64,000 bases of DNA, taken from NCBI GenBank assembly GCA_964353015.1, contig CAYGUA010000021.1, positions 1-64,000 on the forward strand, written 5' to 3'. This document shows positions 1-8,048 of this stretch, in pieces (the stretch's first letter is position 1; every line of letters begins with the position of its first letter). The position numbers and the translations under genes are program-made. The notes below the pieces were generated by a model. That model worked only from the letters and a program-made list of their open reading frames with translations, was not told the origin of the DNA and ran no database searches. Source of the DNA: JAMZMI01 sp964353015. GTDB taxonomy: Bacteria; Bacteroidota; Bacteroidia; Cytophagales; Cyclobacteriaceae.

Positions 1-524
1 GCGCTGATGTCTACATGTGTAAAATCGATCCCTGTGTCAGAGATCCCGATTACAATGTCGCTACTTCCAGTAGTGATGTCCCACGCTTCATAGGCCTTTA
101 TCAATTTTAAATAGTATTGGCTGCCTGACGTTGGATGGGCTAAAGTATCGTTTGGGATTTGCAATAATTTCTCCAGAAATAAGGGCTCAGCATATTCCAC
201 TTCGGCGTTAGCACGTAATTCGTTCAAAACATCCTTCAAATTCTCCCCGGGTTTGAGCTCTATTTGATAGATTCCATCTAGAATTGAAGTGGATTTAGAT
301 GATTTTGAAACCAGCGGCTTCATCGCATTCGAATAAGGAATGGGAGTATTCGAACTTTGTTTCAAAGCCTTCAGATTTGTGCCTGAAGCTGTGTTGTCGT
401 TTTTGATTTTAACAACAATCACATCATTTCTGACTGATGACAAATCGATTTCCTCAGTTGGGATACTTTGTCCCAAAAGTCTACAAGTGAAGAGAAGAAA
501 TGATATGACGATCCAAAATCTCAT
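1..524 (-). CDS. Subtilisin-like (S8) serine protease, 5' part only
   Basis: The reading frame starts at the ATG at 524 and runs off the window edge, so about 174 N-terminal residues are visible. It opens with a hydrophobic signal peptide (MRFWIVISFLLF), followed by a propeptide-like stretch that ends near AEVEYAEPLF, as inhibitor I9 prodomains do. The catalytic domain then begins, and DIVIGISDTGID carries the family's catalytic Asp at about residue 163. The His and Ser boxes lie outside the window. The start is only 10 bp after the stop of the upstream SDR gene, so it is probably the last visible gene of the namZ-fmt-folA run. It is likely a secreted or periplasmic protease; substrate unknown. 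Confidence 0.85.
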   Translation of the reverse strand, partial: MRFWIVISFLLFTCRLLGQSIPTEEIDLSSVRNDVIVVKIKNDNTASGTNLKALKQSSNTPIPYSNAMKPLVSKSSKSTSILDGIYQIELKPGENLKDVLNELRANAEVEYAEPLFLEKLLQIPNDTLAHPTSGSQYYLKLIKAYEAWDITTGSSDIVIGISDTGIDFTHVDIS

Positions 525-534
525 TGAAACTCCC

Positions 535-1332
535 TTAAGTAACCGCTGCTTTTCTGATGATTTTAGAGAACAGGCCGGGAAAAAATCTTTTGATGTAAAT
601 TCCGGCTACCTCTTTTAATCCTCCAATATAGACTTCCTGTTTATTATTTTCAATGGCTTTAACAATTTTCACCGCACATGTTTCAGCCGAAATGCCATTT
701 GCCTGCGCATTGTCCATGGTGTTTTGTTTGCTGCCATCTCCCATCAAGGCATTGTAGCTAATTTGGGTACGCACGTATCCGGGCAGGATGATGCTCACTT
801 TCAATCCATCATCATGATGCTCGGCTCGAAGCGCATCATAAAAACCATGAAGCGCATGTTTAGAAGCCGCGTAAGATGATCTGTAGGGAGTACTCACAAT
901 ACCTGTGGCTGAAGTTATGATGACCTGATGACCTTTTTTTCTCTCGACCATCACAGGCAATAATGCCTTGGTAAGTGCCACTGTTCCAAAATAATTCACT
1001 TCCATCAGCTGGCGATCTACATCAAGTTTTGTGTTGATTACCTTATCTCTTTGACTGATTCCGCCACAGTGGATCAGTATGTCTATCGGACCGAAAAATG
1101 TGCCAGCTTCCTTGGCTTTTTGTGGAATAGAAATTGAATCTCCAAGATCAAGAGCAACAATGGCTACATTTTCACTTTGCTCACAATTCGCCTTCACTCT
1201 TTCGAGTTCTTCTAGTCGTCTTGCTGCTATGATTAGTTTAGCGCCTTTTTTAGAGAGTTCATAAGCCAAAGCTTCACCAATTCCAGAGGAAGCACCAGTG
1301 AGCAGCACTACATTATCCTTTATTTTCGTCAT
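535..1332 (-). CDS. Short-chain dehydrogenase/reductase (SDR)
   Basis: A 265-residue classical SDR, probably an NAD(P)-dependent oxidoreductase of unknown substrate. It shows the Rossmann glycine motif TGASSGIG near the N-terminus, NYFGTVALTKALLPVM in the central helix, a catalytic Ser in ITSATG and the YAASK catalytic Tyr-Lys pair. I take the start at 1332 (MTKIKDNVVLLTG), because the ten extra upstream residues lie inside the preceding gene and do not match the family's N-terminus. Even so it overlaps the upstream membrane-protein gene by 20 bp, suggesting translational coupling. The C-terminus has a basic hydrophobic tail (IKRFFPGLFSKIIRK) that could touch the membrane. Confidence 0.88.
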   Translation of the reverse strand: MTKIKDNVVLLTGASSGIGEALAYELSKKGAKLIIAARRLEELERVKANCEQSENVAIVALDLGDSISIPQKAKEAGTFFGPIDILIHCGGISQRDKVINTKLDVDRQLMEVNYFGTVALTKALLPVMVERKKGHQVIITSATGIVSTPYRSSYAASKHALHGFYDALRAEHHDDGLKVSIILPGYVRTQISYNALMGDGSKQNTMDNAQANGISAETCAVKIVKAIENNKQEVYIGGLKEVAGIYIKRFFPGLFSKIIRKAAVT

Positions 1333-1702
1333 TGAGTTTGTTTTGTTTTTGCTCCTGTGCAAATACCCAGATTGTATAAATACCTAAGGCCATTCCCAGC
1401 GGAAAGCTTAGTAAGGAAAGGCAACCTGAAATTAGCAGCGGAATCAGCCCCCATTTTTTCCCGTTGAGTAAAGCTATGCCACCCACAATCGATGGCAGAG
1501 GAACAGTAAAGACTAAAACCAGTGCCACCATGCGAATGATGTAAGTCACTGTTCCAAATATCATCTGTTCTTCTGAGTTAATTTCTGAAGTTATAAAAGG
1601 GGAAATACTCTGAAAAATGGTGTTAATAATCAGAAAAGTCACCAAAGTAAGGGTGCCATATACAATGTGAAGGATACTGAGGATGCGTTTGTTAGTTTCC
1701 AT
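1313..1702 (-). CDS. Small polytopic membrane protein, unknown function
   Basis: 129 residues with about three or four predicted membrane segments: around 10-30, 55-75 (MVALVLVFTVPLPSIVGGIA) and 85-115. The C-terminal tail is short and charged (QEQKQNKLNDENKG). I do not recognise a named family; many Bacteroidota have similar small proteins of the DUF4870/tripartite-membrane type, but I cannot assign this one. It overlaps folA by 11 bp upstream and the SDR by 20 bp downstream, so it is embedded in the operon. Its role is unknown. Confidence 0.7.
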   Translation of the reverse strand: METNKRILSILHIVYGTLTLVTFLIINTIFQSISPFITSEINSEEQMIFGTVTYIIRMVALVLVFTVPLPSIVGGIALLNGKKWGLIPLLISGCLSLLSFPLGMALGIYTIWVFAQEQKQNKLNDENKG

Positions 1703-2210
1703 GTTGATGATTTAGTTTCTCATAGATTACGAAATCAAAGGCAAAGAGATGTCTATCGTCTGCGGGGTGATGAATTCTTGATGTTTCAATCCATTCTTTT
1801 TTATCAAAATCTGGGAAATGAGTATCTCCTTCTATGACACCATCTATTTCCGTAAGATAAATTTTATTTGCATGAGCCAACCCCAATTCGTAAATCTGGC
1901 CGCCTCCAATAATGAATACTTCCTTTTCACCTTCATCTTGCGCCATTTTGATTCCATCCTCTAGCGAGTGAACGACATATGTGCCAGCGGCTTCATAATT
2001 TTCACTTCTTGTAATAACTACATTGGTGCGATCAGGAAGCGGCTTGAATCTGGGCGGAAGCGACTCAAAGTTTTTTCTACCCATGAGGATAAAATGATGC
2101 TTTGTGGTTTCCTTGAAAAAATTAAAATCATCAGGAAGATGCCAAGGCAGGTCATTGTTTTTACCAATTACGTGATTGGAACTCATAGCGGCAATCATTG
2201 ATATGATCAT
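1692..2210 (-). CDS. folA: Dihydrofolate reductase
   Basis: 172 residues, the usual length for chromosomal DHFR, reducing dihydrofolate to tetrahydrofolate with NADPH in the cytosol. Visible family motifs are MIAAMSSNHVIGKNNDLPWHLPDD (given in pieces: the N-terminal strand, then LPWHLPDD with the catalytic acidic residue), MGRKNFESLP for the NADPH-binding loop, VVITR and FIIGGGQIYE. It sits 6 bp downstream of fmt, which consumes 10-formyl-tetrahydrofolate, so the pair links folate supply to initiator tRNA formylation. Start ATG at 2210 gives the canonical N-terminus. Confidence 0.95.
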   Translation of the reverse strand: MIISMIAAMSSNHVIGKNNDLPWHLPDDFNFFKETTKHHFILMGRKNFESLPPRFKPLPDRTNVVITRSENYEAAGTYVVHSLEDGIKMAQDEGEKEVFIIGGGQIYELGLAHANKIYLTEIDGVIEGDTHFPDFDKKEWIETSRIHHPADDRHLFAFDFVIYEKLNHQHGN

Positions 2211-2216
2211 AATGGT

Positions 2217-3140
2217 CTATAGTTGAAATCCTCTTAAAAAATCCCCTGTATTCATTCGTTTTTTTCCTTGCATTTGGACTTCAGTAAGTCTAAGTGCACC
2301 GTCTTTAGTGATTACATCGAGATAGGTTTTGTTGTCGGTTTTAAAAGTTCCAGGCTCACCTTTATGATTAGTTGGAGATGCCTCTGCTTGATATATTTTG
2401 AAAGTTTGATCCCGCAATATTGTCCAAGCGGCAGGATAGGGGCTCAATCCTCGAATGAAATTCCTTACATTTTCTGAAGGTTGATCCCAATTGATTTCAC
2501 AATCTTCTCTGAAAATTTTGGGCGCATGTTTTGGTTCAGGCTCTTGTTTTTGCGGTAGTAATTCATAGTTTCCGCTAGCAATGGCTTTCACCGATTTTAC
2601 AATCAAATCCGCACCGCGAACCATAAGCCGCTCATAAACTGATCCGACGTTATCGTCAGAATGAATGGGTTCGCTTTCTTGAAAAAGTATATTCCCAGTA
2701 TCTATTTCATGTTTCAACTTGAAAGTTGTCACACCTGTTTGCTTTTCTCCATTGATCACTGCCCAATTGATAGGAGCAGCGCCACGGTAGTCGGGTAGGA
2801 GCGAACCATGCAAATTGTATGAGCCAAGGGGAGGCATGTTCCATACCACTTCGGGCAGCATTCTGAAAGCTACAACTATTTGCAGATCGGCAGCATAACT
2901 CTTTAGCTCTGCTAGAAAATCAGGATCCTTCAGGTTTGTTGGTTGGAGAATGGGAACATTTTGTGTCAAAGCATAATCTTTAACTGGGCTTGTACCGAGT
3001 GTTTTGCCACGTCCCTGAGGTTTATCAGGAGCGGTAATCACGGCTACTATATTGAATTTAGCTTCCACAAGTCGCTGTAAACTTGCTACAGCAAACTCGG
3101 GTGTACCCATAAAAACGATCTTCAAATTTTGATTCTCCAT
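2217..3140 (-). CDS. fmt: Methionyl-tRNA formyltransferase
   Basis: 307 residues, full length. Transfers the formyl group of 10-formyl-THF to Met-tRNAfMet. The N-terminal formyltransferase domain has FMGTPEFAV, the catalytic region NLHGSLLPDYRGAAPINWA (Asn and His of the active site) and the EIDTGNIL segment with the catalytic Asp. The C-terminal domain (SENVRNFIRGLSPYPAAWT onward) matches the OB-like tRNA-binding part. It lies 42 bp downstream of namZ and 6 bp upstream of folA on the same strand. Confidence 0.96.
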   Translation of the reverse strand: MENQNLKIVFMGTPEFAVASLQRLVEAKFNIVAVITAPDKPQGRGKTLGTSPVKDYALTQNVPILQPTNLKDPDFLAELKSYAADLQIVVAFRMLPEVVWNMPPLGSYNLHGSLLPDYRGAAPINWAVINGEKQTGVTTFKLKHEIDTGNILFQESEPIHSDDNVGSVYERLMVRGADLIVKSVKAIASGNYELLPQKQEPEPKHAPKIFREDCEINWDQPSENVRNFIRGLSPYPAAWTILRDQTFKIYQAEASPTNHKGEPGTFKTDNKTYLDVITKDGALRLTEVQMQGKKRMNTGDFLRGFQL

Positions 3141-3182
3141 AAAACCTGCAAGCTAATTTTCAATTGATAAAATAGACAGCTA

Positions 3183-4343
3183 TCAAGGATATAAAAGATA
3201 TTTTCTCCTGATTTTCTTATAGTTGTCAAGATCTGACTGCCAACTTTCTCGTATTCTTTCTTCACCCCATCCTGCTTCAATTTGTTTTTGAAGCTGATCT
3301 GTTCCAACTAATTTCGGAAAATAACTATTGAAAAATGGTTCCTCTAAATTTTGATTCAAAGCTTTGTAAGTATCAAGGAGGTAGCTCAAAGTGAATTCAT
3401 ATTTCATTGGCACATCAGCTAAACTTACTCCATGGCAAAGTTGATCCTTGAGTGGAGGATTGACAGATCCTTCATTTGGTGTTGGTGTGAAGCTGAAATT
3501 GCCTATGTTCAATTTTGGATGGCCAAAGATCTGAAATGGTGAATCAGTTCCTCGGCCAACAGATACGATTGTTCCTTCAAACAATGCAAGCGAAGGATAT
3601 AAGGCTACTGCTTTGTCATTTGGCAGATTTGGAGAGGGTTTCACAGGCAAAGAATACGGTGTTTCATGATTCCAATTTGAGATTTTTATGATCTTTAAAT
3701 CACATTTCAAATCATCACCGAGCCAGCCTTCTTCATTTATCATATAAGCCAACTCACCTAGTGTGAGCCCATGAACAATTGGGATGGGATGGAGACCGAT
3801 AAATGAAGTAAAATCCATATCCAGAACTGGACCATCGACATAGCTTCCATTTGGGTTAGGTCTGTCCAGAACGATCATTGGGACGTCAAATTTGGCGCAA
3901 GCTTCCATCAAATAGGTCATGGTGCTGGCATAAGTGTAAAATCTGACGCCAACATCCTGAATATCAAAAATCAGAATATCAATATTGTCAAAATTTTCAG
4001 GCTTTGGTTTTTTTGATTTTCCATAAAGTGAAATGAGTTCAAATGAGCCTGCATTATCATGATTGCCTATTTCTTCACCATCACTTTTCCTTCCATTATA
4101 GCCGTGCTCAGGAGAAAATACTTTTTTCACATTGATGCCCAGACTGACTAGTGTGTCAGTGAGATGTTGGTCCTTGATCATGGATGAATGATTCAGGCAA
4201 AGTCCAACATTTTTATTTTCAATCAATGATAGATATTCATTGAGCTGATAAGCTCCGGGAGAAACGATCGGTGTGGGTTTGTTTTGTGCGCTGCACGCTA
4301 GTAAGGTGGAAACAAATAACAGCAGGAACTTGTGCTTCATCAA
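3183..4343 (-). CDS. namZ: Exo-beta-N-acetylmuramidase NamZ family (DUF1343) lipoprotein
   Basis: 386 residues. The N-terminus is a lipoprotein signal with lipobox LLAC (Cys17), so it should be membrane anchored and face the periplasm or surface. The body is a DUF1343/GH171 protein, with FSPEHGYNGR, DILIFDIQDVGVRFYTY, MIVLDRPNPNG and IPIVHGLTLGELA. NamZ enzymes release terminal MurNAc from peptidoglycan fragments and are known from Bacillus and from the bacteroidote Tannerella; here that implies muropeptide recycling. First gene of a minus-strand run. Only 38 bp separate it from the divergent permease gene. A TAACTTTG box (complement of 4367-4374) lies upstream but has no matching -33 TTG. 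Confidence 0.87.
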   Translation of the reverse strand: MMKHKFLLLFVSTLLACSAQNKPTPIVSPGAYQLNEYLSLIENKNVGLCLNHSSMIKDQHLTDTLVSLGINVKKVFSPEHGYNGRKSDGEEIGNHDNAGSFELISLYGKSKKPKPENFDNIDILIFDIQDVGVRFYTYASTMTYLMEACAKFDVPMIVLDRPNPNGSYVDGPVLDMDFTSFIGLHPIPIVHGLTLGELAYMINEEGWLGDDLKCDLKIIKISNWNHETPYSLPVKPSPNLPNDKAVALYPSLALFEGTIVSVGRGTDSPFQIFGHPKLNIGNFSFTPTPNEGSVNPPLKDQLCHGVSLADVPMKYEFTLSYLLDTYKALNQNLEEPFFNSYFPKLVGTDQLQKQIEAGWGEERIRESWQSDLDNYKKIRRKYLLYP

Positions 4344-4381
4344 CGGTGATATCTATATAATTGCACCAAAGTTAAGCAAGT

Positions 4382-5599
4382 TTGAATCTCCCACTTTTTA
4401 TATCAAGGCGAATTACCTCAGGAAAGGATGGATCTTTTTCAACTGTGATCAACCGCATAGCGGTAATCAGCATCGCAGTAGCGATCATCGCGCTGATATG
4501 CGCATTCACCATCCTCGGTGGTTTTGAGAATACAATCAAGCAAAAGATATACAGTTTCAGTGGTCATCTTGTAGTCAGTAAATACACCTTGTCTACATCA
4601 TTCGAAGACTCAGCTATTGATGTTTCTGATTCTGTCATGAGCCAAATCCGCGAGTTGCCGGGTGTAGACTACCTTCAGGCTTTTGCCTATAAAGCTGCTT
4701 TGCTCAAGGCCAATGACGAGGTGCAAGGTGTGATCATGAAAGGTGTGGATCAGTATTTTGATACGGTAACTTTTTCTAGTCATATGATTGACGGTAGGTT
4801 TCCAAGATTTCCGAAAGAAGGCTACAGTCTGGAAGTAGCTATCAGTAAGAAAATGGCCAATTATCTGAAACTGAAAGTAGGAGATGAGATGGTGATTTTC
4901 TTTATTCAGGATCCGCCAAGGTTTCGCAAACTAAAATTGACGGGAATCTATGAAACCGGACTCGAGGATTTTGATGAAAAGACCATTCTCGGAGATATCA
5001 ATTTGGTAAGGAGAATTAATGGTTGGGATGAAAATCAGGCCGGGGGATTGGAAGTTTTCATCGACGACTTAAGCAAACTGGATGCAGCCGAAGATTTTAT
5101 ATTTGATGAAACGAGTGCGGATTTATATGTGGATAAAGTGAACGATAAATATGCTCAGATTTTCGATTGGCTTGATTTGTTGCATCGAAATGTGATCATA
5201 TTTTTGGTGATTATTCTGCTTGTTGCCTGCTTTAATATGATCTCTATTTTATTGATTCTGATCATGGAGCGAACACACATGATAGGCACGTTCAAAGCAT
5301 TGGGTGCAGGTGGAGGATTGTTAAGGAAAATATTTTTGTTTAATGGGCTTAGGTTAATTGTAAAAGGGCTGCTTTGGGGAAATCTAATTGGGATTGGCGC
5401 GTGTTGGATTCAGGATTTTTTCAAAATTATTCCGCTCGATCCGGCCAGTTATTACATGGCTCATGTTCCGATTTCTTTTGATTTTGAAATGATCTTATTG
5501 ATCAATTTGCTGGCTGTGGGGTTAACAGGAATTACGTTATTTATTCCTTTGGCAATTATTTCACGAATCAGACCGATAACGGCGATTCGCTTCGATTAA
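4382..5599 (+). CDS. LolC/LolE-type ABC transporter permease (FtsX family)
   Basis: 405 residues with the MacB/LolE layout: one TM near residues 23-47, a long periplasmic domain (about 50-265), then three TMs near 270-295, 320-345 and 365-390. This family drives lipoprotein release from, or efflux at, the inner membrane and needs a separate ATPase, which is not adjacent. The start is TTG at 4382: a stop codon lies three codons upstream, no ATG is available, and MNLPLFISRRI is the conserved N-terminus of this family in Bacteroidota. Its 3' end overlaps the convergent glycosyltransferase gene by 32 bp. Confidence 0.88.
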   Translation: MNLPLFISRRITSGKDGSFSTVINRIAVISIAVAIIALICAFTILGGFENTIKQKIYSFSGHLVVSKYTLSTSFEDSAIDVSDSVMSQIRELPGVDYLQAFAYKAALLKANDEVQGVIMKGVDQYFDTVTFSSHMIDGRFPRFPKEGYSLEVAISKKMANYLKLKVGDEMVIFFIQDPPRFRKLKLTGIYETGLEDFDEKTILGDINLVRRINGWDENQAGGLEVFIDDLSKLDAAEDFIFDETSADLYVDKVNDKYAQIFDWLDLLHRNVIIFLVIILLVACFNMISILLILIMERTHMIGTFKALGAGGGLLRKIFLFNGLRLIVKGLLWGNLIGIGACWIQDFFKIIPLDPASYYMAHVPISFDFEMILLINLLAVGLTGITLFIPLAIISRIRPITAIRFD

Positions 5600-6338
5600 C
5601 GGCGTGTGATGGCTCGTATTTCCTGAAAAAACTTCTGATTTTTAATTCGATCACACCAATTACCGCTTCCTTGAATATGCCGCTTGACATTTTCGATGTG
5701 CCCTTGGTTCTATCTGTGAATACTATTGGCACTTCAATGATTTTAAATCCACGCTTCCAGGCATTGAATTTCATTTCTATCTGAAAGGCATATCCCACAA
5801 AGTTGATTTTCTCCGGCTCCAATGATTCGAGTACGTTTCGGCGATAGCATTTGAATCCCGCAGTTGTATCCATGATGGGTAAGCCAGTGATTATTCTTAC
5901 ATACCAGCTGGCAAAATATGACATCAGGACACGCCCCATGGGCCAATTGACCACATTTACACCTTTGATATATCTTGATCCTATCGCCAGATCGTAGTTT
6001 CCTTCCACACAAGCAGTGTACAACTTGATTAGATCCTCTGGATTGTGTGAAAAATCGGCATCCATTTCAAATATGAAATCATAGCCATGCTTGATTGCAT
6101 AATCGAAACCTGTGATGTAAGCAGTACCAAGTCCTAGTTTTTTAGCTCGCTCCAAAAGGAGCAAACGCTCTTTATATTTTTCCTGAAGATTTTTGACAAT
6201 TGAGGCAGTGCCATCAGGTGACCCATCATCAATAATGAGCACATCAAAGGTCACATCCAAATGCATCACAGCTTCAATTATATCACGGATATTTTCAGCT
6301 TCATTGAATGTGGGTATAATGACGAGATTTCTATGCAC
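5568..6338 (-). CDS. Family 2 glycosyltransferase, polyprenol-phosphate mannosyltransferase-like
   Basis: 256 residues, resembling the soluble DPM1-type polyprenol-monophosphomannose synthases. Visible motifs are IIPTFNEAENI at the N-terminus, DDGSPDGT for nucleotide-sugar binding and EMDADFSHNPED containing the metal-binding DxD-like acidic cluster. RYIKGVNVVNWP, TAGFKCYRR and DRTKGTSKM are typical of the DPM1 subgroup. It lacks the C-terminal membrane domain of longer homologues. It probably loads a lipid carrier with a sugar for envelope or lipoprotein glycosylation. The 3' end overlaps the convergent permease gene by 32 bp. Confidence 0.9.
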   Translation of the reverse strand: MHRNLVIIPTFNEAENIRDIIEAVMHLDVTFDVLIIDDGSPDGTASIVKNLQEKYKERLLLLERAKKLGLGTAYITGFDYAIKHGYDFIFEMDADFSHNPEDLIKLYTACVEGNYDLAIGSRYIKGVNVVNWPMGRVLMSYFASWYVRIITGLPIMDTTAGFKCYRRNVLESLEPEKINFVGYAFQIEMKFNAWKRGFKIIEVPIVFTDRTKGTSKMSSGIFKEAVIGVIELKIRSFFRKYEPSHAVNRSESPLSV

Positions 6339-6418
6339 AATAAAATTTAATCAAATATGGGCCTACTTAAAAATAGGCTTTCAATGATGAACACCAATTG
6401 TAGTCCAAAAGTTATCTT

Positions 6419-7810
6419 TTACTTTCTGTAGCCAAGTATTTTTAACATACTTTCACTATCCTGCTCCGGCGCAAAAAGACGTGTTACGACATTGCCATTT
6501 TCGTCTTTGTCCACGATCACATGTTTTGGTGCTGGTATCAGACAATGCTGAATTCCACCATAGCCGCCAAGTGATTCCTGATAGGCTCCTGTGTGAAAAA
6601 ATCCAAAATACAAGGTTTCTTCATCATCTATCATCGGTAGGAATACTTCACCAATATGAGTTTCAGAATCATAGTAATCCTGGCTATCACATGTCAAACC
6701 ACCGATGTTTACCTTGTGAAACATGTTATCCCAATGATTAACCGGGAGCAAAATGAATTTATGACTGAGACCCCAAACGTCAGGCAAATGCGTGATGAAT
6801 GAGCCATCCATCATATACCAAAGTTCCTTGTCGTTTTGTAGTTTTTGATCCAAAACAGAATAAATAGTTGCGCCGCTTTCACCCACAGTAAATGAACCAA
6901 ACTCAGTAATAATATTAGGCACATCCACGTGGTTTTTGGCGCAAATCCATTTGATATTACTCACAATCTGATCCGCCATGTACTCATAGTCGAATTCGAA
7001 TCCAAGTGAGTTCTTAATTGGGAATCCACCACCAACATCCACAGTATCAAGATCTGGACAGATTTTTTTCAATTCACAATATTTGTAAATGAACCTGCTC
7101 AATTCACTCCAGTAATATGCCGTGTCTTTGATCCCCGTGTTGATGAAAAAATGAAGCATTTTCAGCTTTGCATTGGTGCCAGCTATTTTTTCCTTGTAAT
7201 GAGGAAGAATGTCATTATATCTAATGCCAAGTCTGGAGGTATAAAAAGCAAAATTTGGTTCCTCATCTGCTGCGATTCTGATGCCTACGTTGAAATCACC
7301 TTGTACATTCTGCTGATAATATTCCAATTCCATCAGATTGTCCAGAACTGGAGTGCAATTTCTGAAGCCATCGTTGATCAGATTTGCGATGTACTCTACA
7401 TAAAGTGGTCTTTTGTAGCCATTGCAAACTATGATCCTGTCTTTATCAATTTTACCTGCTTCATATAGGCTTCTTATGATTGGAATATCAAAAGCTGAAG
7501 AAGTTTCCAGGTGAATATCATTTTTTAACGCTTCTTCAATCACAAATTGGAAATGTGCTGATTTTGTGCAGTAGCAATATGTATATGAGCCTTCGTATTT
7601 ATTTTTCTTTATCGAATCATTGAAAATCTTCTTGGCGTATTGAATGTTCTCGCTGATTTTTGGAAGGTAAGTCAGTTTCAATGGCGTGCCATATTCTTTG
7701 ATTATTTCCATGAGATTCACATCATGAAACTGTAGGAGATTGTTCTTTACCTTAAATTCTTTTGTTGGGAAATAAAAGGTTTGTTCAATCAGGTCTGAGT
7801 AAGATTTCAT
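6419..7810 (-). CDS. speA: Biosynthetic arginine decarboxylase (PLP, fold III)
   Basis: 463 residues, the short form seen in Bacteroidota rather than the approximately 650-residue enterobacterial SpeA. Converts arginine to agmatine for polyamine synthesis. The TIM-barrel PLP lysine is expected at Lys83 in YCYCTKSAHF. DVGGGFPIKNS (about residue 260) is the glycine-rich phosphate loop. GLTCDSQD (near 380) has the Cys-Asp pair that acts across the dimer interface. It is transcribed divergently from two arginine/citrulline hydrolase genes and argS, placing it in an arginine-centred neighbourhood. The name follows family membership; substrate is not proven. Confidence 0.88.
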   Translation of the reverse strand: MKSYSDLIEQTFYFPTKEFKVKNNLLQFHDVNLMEIIKEYGTPLKLTYLPKISENIQYAKKIFNDSIKKNKYEGSYTYCYCTKSAHFQFVIEEALKNDIHLETSSAFDIPIIRSLYEAGKIDKDRIIVCNGYKRPLYVEYIANLINDGFRNCTPVLDNLMELEYYQQNVQGDFNVGIRIAADEEPNFAFYTSRLGIRYNDILPHYKEKIAGTNAKLKMLHFFINTGIKDTAYYWSELSRFIYKYCELKKICPDLDTVDVGGGFPIKNSLGFEFDYEYMADQIVSNIKWICAKNHVDVPNIITEFGSFTVGESGATIYSVLDQKLQNDKELWYMMDGSFITHLPDVWGLSHKFILLPVNHWDNMFHKVNIGGLTCDSQDYYDSETHIGEVFLPMIDDEETLYFGFFHTGAYQESLGGYGGIQHCLIPAPKHVIVDKDENGNVVTRLFAPEQDSESMLKILGYRK

Positions 7811-8048
7811 CTAGTCTTTTTTGTATTCAAAAACTGGACACAATGATCAATAAAAAATGTGAAAAGCAAGCCATTAAAACATTTAAATTCTAATGAAATA
7901 TCTTTTAAGTCTACGGTATCTCTTTCGCGGAAACGCGCATTTTATACCAAACTAAAGCCTCTCAAATAATTTAATAATTTGTTGCTCTGATTGCATCAAT
8001 TAATCTCCTGCCAATCATATACATTCGTCCTAAACTGAAATCATATTT
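7811..8048. promoter_or_regulatory. Divergent speA/deiminase intergenic region with a GNRA hairpin
   Basis: This 238-bp gap separates two divergent arginine-metabolism genes and must hold both promoters, though I find no TTG/TAnnTTTG match. The one clear structure is at 7915-7948: outer arms GGTAT and ATACC enclose CGCG-GAAA-CGCG, a four-pair stem capped by a GNRA-type tetraloop, with symmetric 6-nt internal loops between. It could fold in RNA from either strand. No reading frame is convincing. Confidence 0.4.

Noticed and set aside
3122..3307. Small frame between fmt and namZ
   Set aside because: It overlaps namZ and the fmt start in another frame and has no independent support.
4367..4374. 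TAACTTTG box upstream of namZ on the minus strand as its promoter
   Set aside because: No TTG lies 17-23 nt upstream; a single 8-mer match is not enough.
5743..6012. Open frame on the minus strand with many Cys (CGRKLRSGDRIKIYQRCKCG)
   Set aside because: It is a shadow inside the glycosyltransferase gene in another frame; the GT2 frame has full family motifs.
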